DNA from: Choanephora cucurbitarum
Lineage: Eukaryota; Mucoromycota; Mucoromycetes; Mucorales; Choanephoraceae
Assembly (NCBI GenBank): GCA_025331435.1
Contig: JAIWNI010000006.1
Location: forward strand, 186,001 to 250,000
Length of the DNA: 64,000 bases
Reading direction: 5' to 3'
A program made the position numbers and the translations under genes. Positions 54,382 to 64,000 of this stretch are shown here, piece after piece (positions within the stretch are counted from its first letter, which is position 1; each line of letters starts with the position of its first letter). Under the pieces are notes generated by a model. The model had not been told where the DNA came from. It searched no databases and saw only the letters and a program-made list of their open reading frames with translations.

Positions 54382-55272
54382 TTATGCACCTGTGAGCTGC
54401 AAAACAACCCAATCCAATCCTTCATAAAGCCTAATTCATAAACAACATATTAGAAAAAAGGGAGACGCTATCGTTCTTTTTTGCCTACCCTTCTCCTGTT
54501 AGTGCAGAGCAAGCCTAACAATAAAATGTTAAACTGTCTTTCTCCTTAGTTTTTTTTATCATCCATGTACCTGAATATGCCATTGACGATCCTTCAACCT
54601 ACTTAATCCTAGTGCTTCTGAGATCTTAGCTGCTCCTAATGATCCTTTAACATCTTGCTTATTGGCGAACACAAGTAGACTTGCATTTTGTAGTTGCTGT
54701 CGACAGCTATGTTAGTTCGGTCTAGTGGAAAAACATTCTGTCTTCTTACATCACTCTCCATCATTTGATGTAATTCTTGTTCAGCCAGATGAAGACGATT
54801 AACATCTGTACTATCGATGACCATAATAACTGCCTAAAAAGAAGTTTAAATACTGTTTCTTTTTTCCTTCTCTCTCTCCTTACTGGCGTTTTACCTTTGT
54901 ATCTACATAATAAGTCTTCCAAGTACTACGTAATGACTCCTGTCCACCTATATCCTATTCACCAAGTCAACTATGCGTGTTAGTACTCCAAATAGAAAAG
55001 CCACAGCAAGATTAACAACTTTACCCACATGAGAAATCTGAGATTCTTGTATTCCACTTCTTCTACATTGCTTCCGATAGTAGGCGTTGTTGTGACCACT
55101 TGGTTCATGAGACTAATGACTGTGAGACTAACAAGATCATCACCAAGAACAGTGCAACTTACAGCTTATAGAGGATAGTTGTTTTTCCAGCATTATCTAG
55201 TCCTACAATAATAATTTTGACTTGTGTCTTTGAGAAAAGCTTGTTCCATAGGTTGCTGAATAAAATGCCCAT
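54382..55272 (-). CDS. ARL5-type small GTPase
   Basis: Seven exons (55272-55163, 55112-55025, 54954-54895, 54833-54750, 54696-54571, 54514-54489, 54430-54382) give 180 aa, the size of ARL5. Gly2 after the start Met is a myristoylation site. G1 is GLDNAGKT, switch [18 protein letters not shown]3 WDIGGQES, G4 NKQD and G5 CSAL, then [23 protein letters not shown] is diagnostic for ARL5 against other ARFs. In animals ARL5 recruits the GARP tether at the trans-Golgi. Exon 6 is only 26 nt. The acceptor of exon 5 (gacag|caac) was chosen to keep [17 protein letters not shown] in frame. Confidence 0.9.
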
Positions 55273-55420
55273 TCTAGTATAAAGTACAGCTTTTCGGTTT
55301 CTTTGCCTGCTTAAGGCAAAAGTTAAACTATTTTAACTTCAGATTGAGACCGCACCTTTTTTTTATCAGATCAACATCACACACACATAAGACCAGTTTT
55401 AATAAATTAACTTTATTGGG

Positions 55421-57978
55421 CTATTCTTCCATGTTGTATACACTATGCCAATAAGCAACTATTTCATTTATCATCTTTCTCTCATTAGCATTCGCGCGAA
55501 GCATCATATTCAGTATTTTTGCAAACGCATTATTTTCTATAGTGCCTTGTATAGCTTTCTCAATATGCTGATCTATGATGTTTGCCTTCAAGAGTTCTCT
55601 TACTTGCTCCACACTGCTAAAAAGAACAACACCATCAGTGGCAACTGTATAGATGACGCAACCAAGTGACCAAATGTCTAAGGACTTTTCAATGAATGCA
55701 AATGACTTATCGTTTTCAATAAGCTCAGGTGCGCTATATGGAGTGGGTATAGGTAATGATGGATGTTGCTGTCTAGATAGAGCATGAGTATGGCTGAAGT
55801 TGCCTAAATGCCAATCAGTCGCATTCATTTCGTGATCAAAGTAAAAGGACTTTGGCTCAATAGCCAAGTGGACGAAATCTTGATCGTGAACGGATTCTAT
55901 ACTTTTCAAAAGGGCATAGACAGACCAAATCTTGTAGTCTGAGCTATGGTAGTCTATGAATGACCATACATTGTTTTCAAACAACAAATGGTGTAGTGAG
56001 TGATCAGGCATAACTGGGGATGAAATCCAGATGTATTGGTAATTAGAATGGGGCGTAGGTGAGCCAAGGACAATCGCTCTTTCGCTCTTGATAGTATAAG
56101 TTTCCTTTCCAGGTAAGGAAATGCGCAATGCTGCATAAACAGAATGAACAAAAGTATGCGCATGAGATGTTGAGAAATAATGCATAGTGTGTTTGTTCCC
56201 ATCTTCTGACCGGAATGTTCGAGTAACATATCCATCCATGACATAATTGACTTGCTCGCTTTCTGGCGATACATATAGGCCGTTGAAAAGATATAAGGGG
56301 CCTTTGACATCCGGTTCCAATTGTACTAATTCTTGTTCTGGGAGCTCAGCATAATCGATTGCATCTCGCGTGTAACACAGAGGTTGGATATTTGGCCGAG
56401 CATCATCCAGTATATCTTTCGTGTCTTGTATTCCGGCTGCTGAATAGCTATAGCTGTCTTTTGAGACGGTCTCATGCAGTTGCTGAAGATTGGAAGGCAA
56501 CAGCGTATCACCTTTGAAATCTTTACTACCACAGTAAGCCTTTAGCATTTCTCGAGTCTTCAGCTTTCTTTGCTTCTTGGATCGTCGCCTTTTCATACAG
56601 AGTAGTAATATTGCGGATAGCAGCAAGAAAGCAACAGAGCCTAACACAATTCCTGCAATAGCACCAGCCGATAAGCCTGATTGATGATTTGTATTTGTTT
56701 CAGGAATGACAGAGTTAACTGAAGGAGAAGGAGAAGAAGAAGAAGAAGACTCTCTTTGAATCGAAATTGTAGCAGTATTGTTGCCATCGAGTACAATAGT
56801 ACCAAATTCATATGGTATTGAATTTGTAGAACCTGTGTTTTCTGTACTAGATTGCAAAAAAACTGCATCAGGCGATAACCCACTATTTAGGTTTGTGATT
56901 GTATAGGTTTTCAAGCTATATCCTGTGGCTTGCATTGACTTATCTTCTGCTGTCATTGTCACAGAGCGCTTTGAATATAAGCGTCTCTTTTTTGGGTCTG
57001 CAAGACAATTACAATTTTGCATTAACTTGATGTCACTCTAAAAAAAATGCATGTATTTATAAGATACCTGCTCTAGAAGTAGCGTCCATCTTGGGAATAG
57101 CCTCTGTTGTTGATGTGTTTTTGATGATTGTGTTACTCGGCGTCTGTATGCTTTGATCGCTAAAGCTGATTTGATCATTGATAAGCGGTAGCTTACTGTA
57201 AGCTGTCAAAGATGTGTCGTGAGCAAGTAGCTTAAGTGTACCTGTGGTTGGCTCATACAGTGGAATGTACTCCATTGATGAGTTTACGAAGATCGGTCCT
57301 GATGCACTGCTATGATATGTGCTAAATAAACCGTTATAGATTGTAGCACGATTGTACTGCTTCTCGGCCAAGCGATAAATTTCAACTGAATTATTCTGAA
57401 TAAGATATAGATTTTTAGATGTAGGTGTGTTGGTGGCAGCTAAAGTGCCTAGTTCTGTTATGTTTTTATAGTTCAGTGTAGGCTTCAATATATTGACAAT
57501 GCCGAATATCTTTTGTTGAGTTGATTGCGTTGCAACGTAAGCCAATTGAGGTTGGTTGTTAGCATCTCTAATGTATTGGATAGAAAACAAGTTTGTTTTA
57601 CTAAATGTCACATCTGTTCCTTTAAGTTTTGGTGATTGATTTGCTTCCAACTGATAGATCTGACTAGTGTTCAATTTATCGTCTATGTTTCAGATATAAA
57701 AAAAAAAAAGAAAGGTCAGAAACATAAAAATAAGCTCAATTATAACACATACTCTTGAAATCCAAATAGAAGGAAGAGCTATCGTCTGCATAAGTACAAA
57801 GTCCTTGAAAACTGAGGCCATCGTTACTTGAGATATTCAAAAGTACTGATGGCTGCATTGTTTGATTTGTAGAGTCGTACGAAATCAGACAATAAGCATT
57901 GTTGTTGGTTTTTTCAATGAGGTAAATTAATTTTTCATTTGCATGTTGCCCAAAACATGCTACAGTCGGTAAACTCAT
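55421..57978 (-). CDS. Transmembrane protein with a predicted pseudokinase domain
   Basis: Exons 57978-57753, 57682-57068 and 56997-55421 give 805 aa from the MSLPTV start. Residues 1-400 form a beta-rich ectodomain; Ser/Pro-rich spacer and one membrane helix (GAIAGIVLGSVAFLLLSAILLL) with a basic stop-transfer sequence (KRRRSKKQRK) follow. The C-terminal region has kinase-lobe landmarks: HDQDFVHLAIEPKSFYF in place of HRD...N, ATDWHLGNF in place of DFG, PTPYSAPELI and SLDIWSLGCVIYTV. The HRD Asp is missing, so catalysis is unlikely. No signal peptide lies at this start, and an acceptor-like site precedes it (catttag|cccac), so a first exon encoding one may be missing. Function unknown. Confidence 0.72.
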
Positions 57979-58155
57979 TGTACCAAGTGGGCTAAATGTA
58001 TGAAATTATAGAGAAAAAAAAGAAGAAGGAAGAAAAGAAATAAAACAAAAGATATTGTTGTGAGGCTTTTGTATATCTCTAAGGGCTTAGTGTGCAACCA
58101 TGTTACAAAAGAGGTCTAAGCCTCAGATAGTACACTGGTATCTTTCTTTTTTTTT

Positions 58156-58461
58156 GTGTTAACTCAGCAGTGTCTGTTTCTCTCTTTTTTGGTTATTACT
58201 ATGTGTGTTCCATCTTTGGTTGAATCACAAACCCGCTCTTGCTTTCTGAATATAAACTTGAAAAGGGTATTTGAGATGCATTTTTATCATAAACTATCTG
58301 AAATCTGTTATTCTGAGAATATGCCTGCACTTAACTGTCATTCATTCAAAAGTGATTGCCAGCGATTCCATCTCATAGAGCAAGGTGCAATCATTGAACC
58401 TTATTGTACAGCTTCATTAACTGCGCAAGGTCAAAAGGATTTCTTGTGCTACTTGAAATAG
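58156..58461 (+). CDS. Possible small Cys-rich secreted protein
   Basis: The frame is open from 58156; the first ATG is at 58201 (86 aa), but the preceding LFLSFLVITMCVPSLVES looks like a signal peptide, so the start may lie upstream, perhaps across an intron ending at aactcag. The mature part has six or seven Cys (RSCF, SEICYS, ALNCHSF, SDCQRF, EPYCTAS, FLCYL). I found no upstream ATG that splices in frame. Family unknown. Confidence 0.35.
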   Translation: MLTQQCLFLSFLVITMCVPSLVESQTRSCFLNINLKRVFEMHFYHKLSEICYSENMPALNCHSFKSDCQRFHLIEQGAIIEPYCTASLTAQGQKDFLCYLK

Positions 58462-59612
58462 AAGAAAAATCGATCTACGTTTTTGAATATAAGAAGCTAT
58501 AATGCAATTGACATTCACATCCTGCAATGTCCTCATTGCTAGATTGAATAGATGACGGATGAGATGTAGCTTTTAGTTGCTGTTTTTGAAGAATGAAAAA
58601 GAAACAAAAGCTCTCAGAGCAACCACTGAGGTAAGTATCAATGCGTTTTGGATCCTTTTTAATTTAGCTTTTGATAGTGGACCGAAGGGACGTGAACTAA
58701 CTCAAAGAAGAAATACTCATATGTATGTTTTGATACCTCTTCAAAGCCAAAAGCAACTGAAGAATTAACAGAGCTGTTTTATCCATATTTTCGGTTCACG
58801 AAAACGCTTTTTCAAAAAGAAAGAGAAACTCTTTGTTCAGCCTGATCCCCAGTGCACTTTAGTGATATATATATATTAGCTAGCAAATAATAATAACAGT
58901 AAAAAAAAAGAAGTTTCCAGATACAGTTTCTTACAAGAAAATATAAACATCAACATTGTATTTACTTTTTGAAATATATGTGTTTGCTTCAAAATAAACT
59001 TTATTTTGAGTTTATAAACATTCTATAAAACAAAAGCAACAATGTTCCATCGATATAGTATGTTTGCTAAGAACAAATGTTAGCATCATATTGAAACTCT
59101 TATTGATTCAGTGAAAGATATTACATTTGATCCTCTCAGTATCAACAGAAACAGATGAACTGACATTGAGAATATGTGCCTTTATCTTCTAGAATTTATG
59201 ACATTAATGGGGATAAAGCAAACAAAAAGAAAGGAGACATTTAGTGTTCACAATAGATATTTAAGATTTCGCTGCGGTCTTGTGCGTAATTCAAACTACC
59301 AACACAAACTATGGTTTCTTCTCTTTATGATGAAAAAGAATTCAGACTAGGCGAAAGTGGGTTGCTTATTGCAAAGCAGACATTCTAGCTTAAGGTGATG
59401 TTTGTCATTTTTTTCTAGAAATAACTTACATAAAAATCCTTCTAATTTTGGTTCAGCCAATTAGGAACAGCAATTAGCGAAATGTTGATCTCATTGTGAT
59501 CTCATTTTACAGAAAAGAAAAAAAAATATGGGTTTAAAAGAGGTTATCGTATACTTCTTTTTTCTCCTAGGATTATATTTACTTATCGCATTACATAAAC
59601 GCACAAGAAAAC
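58462..59612. other. Intergenic
   Basis: AT-rich, with an atatatatata run near 58868. No gene or RNA recognised. The open frame at 58577-58768 has no motif. Confidence 0.4.
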
Positions 59613-59828
59613 ATGTCAGCATTACACCCAAAGAACACAAGCGAAGCTAAGGCATTCGAAGAAGAGGGCGTCAAGAGTCAACTGGGCCAATACGTAGATG
59701 TACAAGAGCGTGTTGTGAACGAAATGAAGAAAGACAGCAATGTCGACAAGGAGCAGCTTGAAAGAGAAATCAGCAACCTCAGAAGTTTAAAGAAAGAGCA
59801 AGAACTTCTGAGCAAAGACAATCACTAA
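59613..59828 (+). CDS. Small charged helical protein, 71 aa
   Basis: Starts MSALHPKNTSEAKAFEEEG with ATG context aaaacATG and ends in a heptad-like stretch (KEQLEREISNLRSLKKEQEL). No signal or membrane segment; probably one amphipathic or coiled-coil helix. The codon pattern and clean start favour a real small gene. An aataaa lies about 20 bp after the stop. I do not recognise its function. Confidence 0.5.
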   Translation: MSALHPKNTSEAKAFEEEGVKSQLGQYVDVQERVVNEMKKDSNVDKEQLEREISNLRSLKKEQELLSKDNH

Positions 59829-60833
59829 GCCATCTTTACTTTGTACAAAGCTAAATAAAGCACTCATCTATATTACTACTATTGAACTGATATATGCTGT
59901 TGTGAAAAAGATTTTGGTAACATGGAAGAGCAATCATATGAACCAAAGCATTAGCATAAACATGTTGCTAGCTATCACCAAGGACCAAGAAAGATACAGA
60001 TTAGGTCAAATGCTAAAAAATATGAGAAATTTAATCCAGGTCTGGTTTTTAAGCATAGACAAAATAAGCACATACTCTGGCAATGACACCTACTATGCAT
60101 TTGGAAGGGAATGTCTGTTTTTGAAACTAACCTCAATGAAGACTTGATAGGCAAAATACATCACCAAACTGTGACAGTCAAAGGATTCAACTGTATTTAA
60201 GTGGGTAAGCACTCTTCTATATACGTGAAAAGGTCCTCCCCTGGTACTAAAGTCTTGGTTTCTGTCAATTGTTTAATTACCCGTTCGCTTTTTTGTTCGA
60301 AAAAGGAAGGCATCCCCTTCACTGGATAGAGCTTCATGATGTACTTGTTTGGGAAATTTGCTATATGATGTCCTAGAATGAACTGCCTGTTTTTTATGCT
60401 TCCAGCTCAAAGGCTTATTTATGCATGATAATGTTTTGTGGACGTGTTTGATTCGCTAAGTGTTTAATTTTTCCCTGTCTCACTATCATTTGGAGAGGTC
60501 CAACCGTATGACAGCAGCTTGATAAAGTTTCTGAGTTCAAAGGTGTTTACCTTTTTTTGCTATTTGTCATGATGAAAACTCTATGTTGTAATTTTTCTCT
60601 TCTTCATCGCTCTTTTTCAGTTCTTGGTATATCTTTCTAAATCGAGAAGGAGCAAGTTACATACCTTGGTTTGTCTGAATTGCATACGCCTTGTCTTCTT
60701 CAGGTATATTTTGTGCTTATTGATCTTGTAAAGATCAAGCTGCGAGAAATGAACGTTATTGAATTTTATGAATATTGCAAGTTTTGCTCAATCAAATTTT
60801 GTTACTTTTATTTCTCTCATACCACTTAGCATC
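59829..60833. other. Intergenic, upstream of the MFS gene
   Basis: No supported gene. An open frame at 59902-60147 looks random. T-rich runs at 60540-60630 may be promoter elements of the MFS gene. Confidence 0.4.
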
Positions 60834-62649
60834 ATGTCAAAGAAATCAGATAAACCATCTTTGGTTCGACTCCGATCGAGCAATCTATATGTTATGGCTA
60901 CTGTTTCTATATCTTTATTTACAGATGTAAGTATTTCATTATGATAAGCAATCGACATATTAATTGTATTGCAATAGATGCTTGTATACAGCATCGTTAT
61001 ACCTATAAGTAAGTCCAAAATATAGTAGATAAAAGAAATATATACATAGTAAAGAGGAAGTGACTGATTAATCTTGTTTTCTTCTTAATGCCAGTGCCTT
61101 TTGTGATAGATGCATTGCAGAATGGTAGATCTCCTGACGCAGGACCAGATCCTTATCATAGCAAAGTTTCAGATGGAGGAAGCGTATCAAAAGATACCGG
61201 CATCCTGTTGGCTTTATTCTCGGCTGGATTGTTGATAGGTTCTCCAATTTTGGGCTATTTAGGTAGCAATTTTCTAATTGCACTTCACCAATGACAGTTG
61301 TCTCAAATCAATCTATTTGATTAGCTGACAGAATGAAACATCGACAATGGCCTATGGTAGCCGGTATCATTGGACTTTTGGGTGCTACGTTTTTGTTTTT
61401 GTTTGCTAACGCATATTGGCAACTCCTTCTTGCTCGCTTTTTACAAGGATTTTCAGATGCTTGCGTTTGGACTCTTGGAATGTGCCTGATTGCAGACACA
61501 TTTGCATTAGAGGAATTAGGAACACAAGTAAATATGATTATCCTATATAGCTATTTGCTGTAATGATTGAATTTTGCAAATATGTATGAATAGATGGGGA
61601 GGGTTTTGTTGTTTCATTCAATAGGATTGGTATCAGGAAGCCCTATAGGCGGTAAGGACTGATCAAATCGATTCAAAATCAAGTTACTAAGAGAGGATCC
61701 TTTTTTCTTATGTAGGTGGTAAATTTTCTCCTCTACAAATAGGTCGTGCTGTTCATTAAACAAGCATTTTTCTTTTTCAATAGCATTGTATCAGTCAGCA
61801 GGGTACAAAGCGCCTTTCATACTATGTATATGTCTGGCTGGAATAGATCTGATGTTGCGCTTGTTTCTCATAGAGCGTCGCAACCGCCCACCTGAATGGT
61901 TCACAGACGATACATCCATCAGCAATGAATCAACAATTAGTCCAGACAGACAAAAAGATATCGAGCACACTAATCATGTTACTGTTCTTCAGCTTCTGCG
62001 TCACCAGCGATTGATTGCTGCTCTATTGCTAGCTTTTGCGAATGGTTGTGTCTACAATGTGTTTGAGCCAACACTTACAGTACGTTTGTCTACTGAATGG
62101 GCATACAATTCAAGTCAAATTGGATTAGTATTCTTGGCTCAAGTGATTCCCACTTTTATTGCTACACCAGTCTCTGGCTACCTTACCGACAAACTTGGGC
62201 CAAAAATTGTGTGTTTGACTACACTTATTATTTGCTCTATTACTATGTTTTTGATTGGTATTCCCAACAAGTCTACAGCAGGTGGTGTTGCCCCTCTCAT
62301 TGTCATTTTTGCGATTCAAGGCTTTACCGCATTTGCCTTTATGACACCAGTGCTGCCAGAAATTGCTTATGTTGTACAAGAACTGAATGCAGATGATGGA
62401 GATTCAGGACAAGCGATGAGCTATGCACTTTTCAATGTTGCATTCGCTCTTGGAGGTTTGGTTGGTCCTTTACTAGGTGGCTTTTTGTATGATAGAATAG
62501 GCTTTTTCTACATGTGTGTAGTTATAGGAGCCTTCTTAATTGTATGCGTACCATATGTTGCGCTATTCACAGGAGAACATGGCAAATGGATTGTCCGACC
62601 TCAAGATAAAGAAACACCCAAAAAGAAAGAAGAAGAGAGCTCTGTTTAA
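60834..62649 (+). CDS. MFS transporter (DHA1/VMAT-like) with a likely 3-nt microexon
   Basis: Exons 60834-60926, 60979-61009, 61095-61262, 61325-61527, 61594-61651, 61716-61718 and 61784-62649 give 473 aa, twelve helices. Motif A is GYLADRMKHR; motif C reads GLVSGSPIGGALYQSAGY only if the 3-nt exon GTG is used. Skipping it would delete one of two adjacent Gly and need a single 132-nt intron instead of two of 64 and 65 nt. A second motif-A-like GYLTDKLGPK lies in the other half. The family exports drugs, amines or small metabolites by proton antiport; the substrate is unknown. The C-terminal tail is charged (KETPKKKEEESS). Confidence 0.9.
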
Positions 62650-63030
62650 CCAGCAGATGCTTCTTAATTATAAAAAAAAAGCAGGCTGTGAAATAAAGAA
62701 TCAAATTCACATCTAAACACTCAATTTAAGTCAAAACTGCAATCAATTGACATAAAGAATTAAACACCAAAAATAGAATCGATTTACTAATTTGCCTTTC
62801 AAACCTGAGAAAGGTTTAGTGCTCTACTCTGCAGCATAAAAAGACTCTCTTTGTCATTAACTGAGGTTACTTCTGATTTTGAAATATTATGACAAATTAC
62901 CTGCATAGCAAATGTTGCTGATTGGTTGTATTTGGCAGTCATTGTTCACCACGCTTTGTCAGCAAATGCATTTGTATGAGTTTTTTTCCTTTCCCAAAGC
63001 TTCATCCTTGTTCTCATACAATTTAATATT
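62650..63030. other. Short intergenic region before riboflavin synthase
   Basis: No gene. Some C/T-rich sequence at 62980-63010 precedes the start codon. No riboswitch-like structure was evident by eye. Confidence 0.4.
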
Positions 63031-63818
63031 ATGTTCACTGGTCTTGTCGAAATTATGGGCAAAGTCTCCTCTATCAAGGAGCAAGACAATACTGAGTCTG
63101 GTGGCAATGGCTGGACCATTACCATCTCAGAAGCTACCGAGATTTTGACAGATTGTCATATTGGTGATAGTATTGCTATTAACGGTGTGTATACAATCTT
63201 TGTTCGAATCTAGCAATCTGTTATAACAATACTATAGGTACCTGCTTAACTGTTACAGAATTTGACGCCAGTTCTTTCAAAGTGGGCGTTGCACCTGAAA
63301 CGTTACGATGCACCAACTTGGGTACTTTTTTTTGCACATATTTGCATACAAGTGAGACATTAATCTATTATTATTTAGGCGATTTGAAGGAAGGTGATAG
63401 TGTCAATTTGGAGCGTGCCATGGATTCAAAGAAACGCTTTGGAGGTCATATGGTTCAAGGTCATGTTGATACTACAGTAAAAATTATTGATATCAAGCCT
63501 GAAGGAAACTCAATATGGTTTACTTTCCAAATGGATTTGGCCGACAAAGAAAAGATGAGATACATTATTCCAAAGGGTTATGTCTGTTTGGATGGTACTT
63601 CTTTGACTGTCTGTGATGTTAATGATACCGAACGTACCTTCTCTATCATGATGATTGCTCATACACAAGCTCATGTCATCATGCCCTCCAAGAAAGTGGG
63701 CGACCGCGTGAATGTTGAAGTGGATATGTTAGCCAAGTATGCACTCAAGAGTTTAGAGGAAGCCATCATTAATAACCAAGGTATTGAAGACCTTGTCAAG
63801 CGCGTGTTGAAGCAATAA
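63031..63818 (+). CDS. RIB5: Riboflavin synthase
   Basis: Exons 63031-63184, 63238-63321 and 63379-63818 give 225 aa, the normal length. It converts two 6,7-dimethyl-8-ribityllumazine molecules to riboflavin, the last step of vitamin B2 synthesis, as a trimer. The start MFTGLVE is invariant in the family. Two lumazine-binding repeats follow. The first has GDSIAINGTCLTV and the second GHMVQGHVD, VCLDGTSLTV and a terminal helix (GIEDLVKRVLK). Both introns are placed by the conserved INGTCLT and NLGDLKEG junctions. Confidence 0.96.
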
Positions 63819-64000
63819 AAAAAACGTTTCTGCATATTTGATCTTTTGATTTCAGAAAATCTTATATGGCCGATTTGCAAAGGAATTTCTCTAAACGTTG
63901 ACTCTCAGTTCAGGTCACAAGCCGTCCTTTTTAAAGAGAGTTATCTGAATGATCCAGTTTTTTTATTGAGATGCATCAGTCTTAAAATTGTTTATCTAGA
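63819..64000. other. Downstream of riboflavin synthase
   Basis: Contains the probable 3' end of the riboflavin synthase transcript; nothing else visible before the window edge. Confidence 0.4.

Noticed and set aside
60860..60890. ggttcgactccgatc as a tRNA T-arm
   Set aside because: It lies in the first coding exon of the MFS gene and no acceptor or anticodon arms can be formed around it. No tRNA or rRNA gene was found elsewhere.

Overview
The window looks like nuclear DNA of a Mucorales fungus (Mucoromycota). It is AT-rich, with compact multi-exon genes whose introns are mostly 50-110 nt and GT-AG. The gene set fits: a CotH-family protein, an EXORDIUM-like secreted protein, a LysM secreted protein, a two-BIR Bir1, and DIRS, Crypton and Tc1/mariner-type elements of kinds common in Mucorales. 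I cannot name the genus. Exon structures were derived by hand from splice signals. In each multi-exon model the exon lengths sum to a whole number of codons.

Layout. 1-7168 is gene-poor, with a MITE remnant, a decayed DDE transposase (about 3.2-4.6 kb) and a decayed nuclease-like ORF (about 5.35-5.9 kb). 7169-26192 holds host genes: an amino-acid/amine permease (+), nucleoporin Nup82/Nup88 (-), a five-zinc-knuckle Air1/2-like protein (+), a bestrophin-like channel (-), then after a 3.9 kb gap a Bir1/survivin homologue (-), a DMT/EamA transporter (-) and a LysM secreted protein (-). 26193-29997 has no confident gene.

29998-44785 is a nested transposon island. From the left it holds a 101-bp MITE, a structurally complete DIRS retrotransposon (30149-34437), and then a large inverted-repeat structure (34475-44785). 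The arms of that structure are about 1.86 kb each and encode the same 460-aa DDE transposase. The left arm is split by a 3.0 kb Crypton. The centre holds a gene resembling PD-(D/E)XK nucleases, split by a 443-bp solo LTR, and a small gene split by a 1.33 kb Tc1-like element. Subtracting the three insertions restores both central reading frames and gives arms of 1863 and 1864 bp, so the unit before insertion was about 5.5 kb. This is the most unusual object in the window.

45610-63818 returns to dense host genes: an HSL-type esterase with a 4-nt microexon (+), an SDR lacking the catalytic Tyr (-), an EXORDIUM/PHI-1-like protein with a GC-AG intron (-), a single-pass membrane protein (+), a CotH-family protein (-), an ARL5-type GTPase (-), a membrane-anchored predicted pseudokinase (-), two small ORFs, an MFS transporter with a likely 3-nt microexon (+) and riboflavin synthase (+). 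The genes do not form a pathway or cluster. They are unrelated housekeeping, surface and transport genes, often convergent with 64-215 bp between stop codons.
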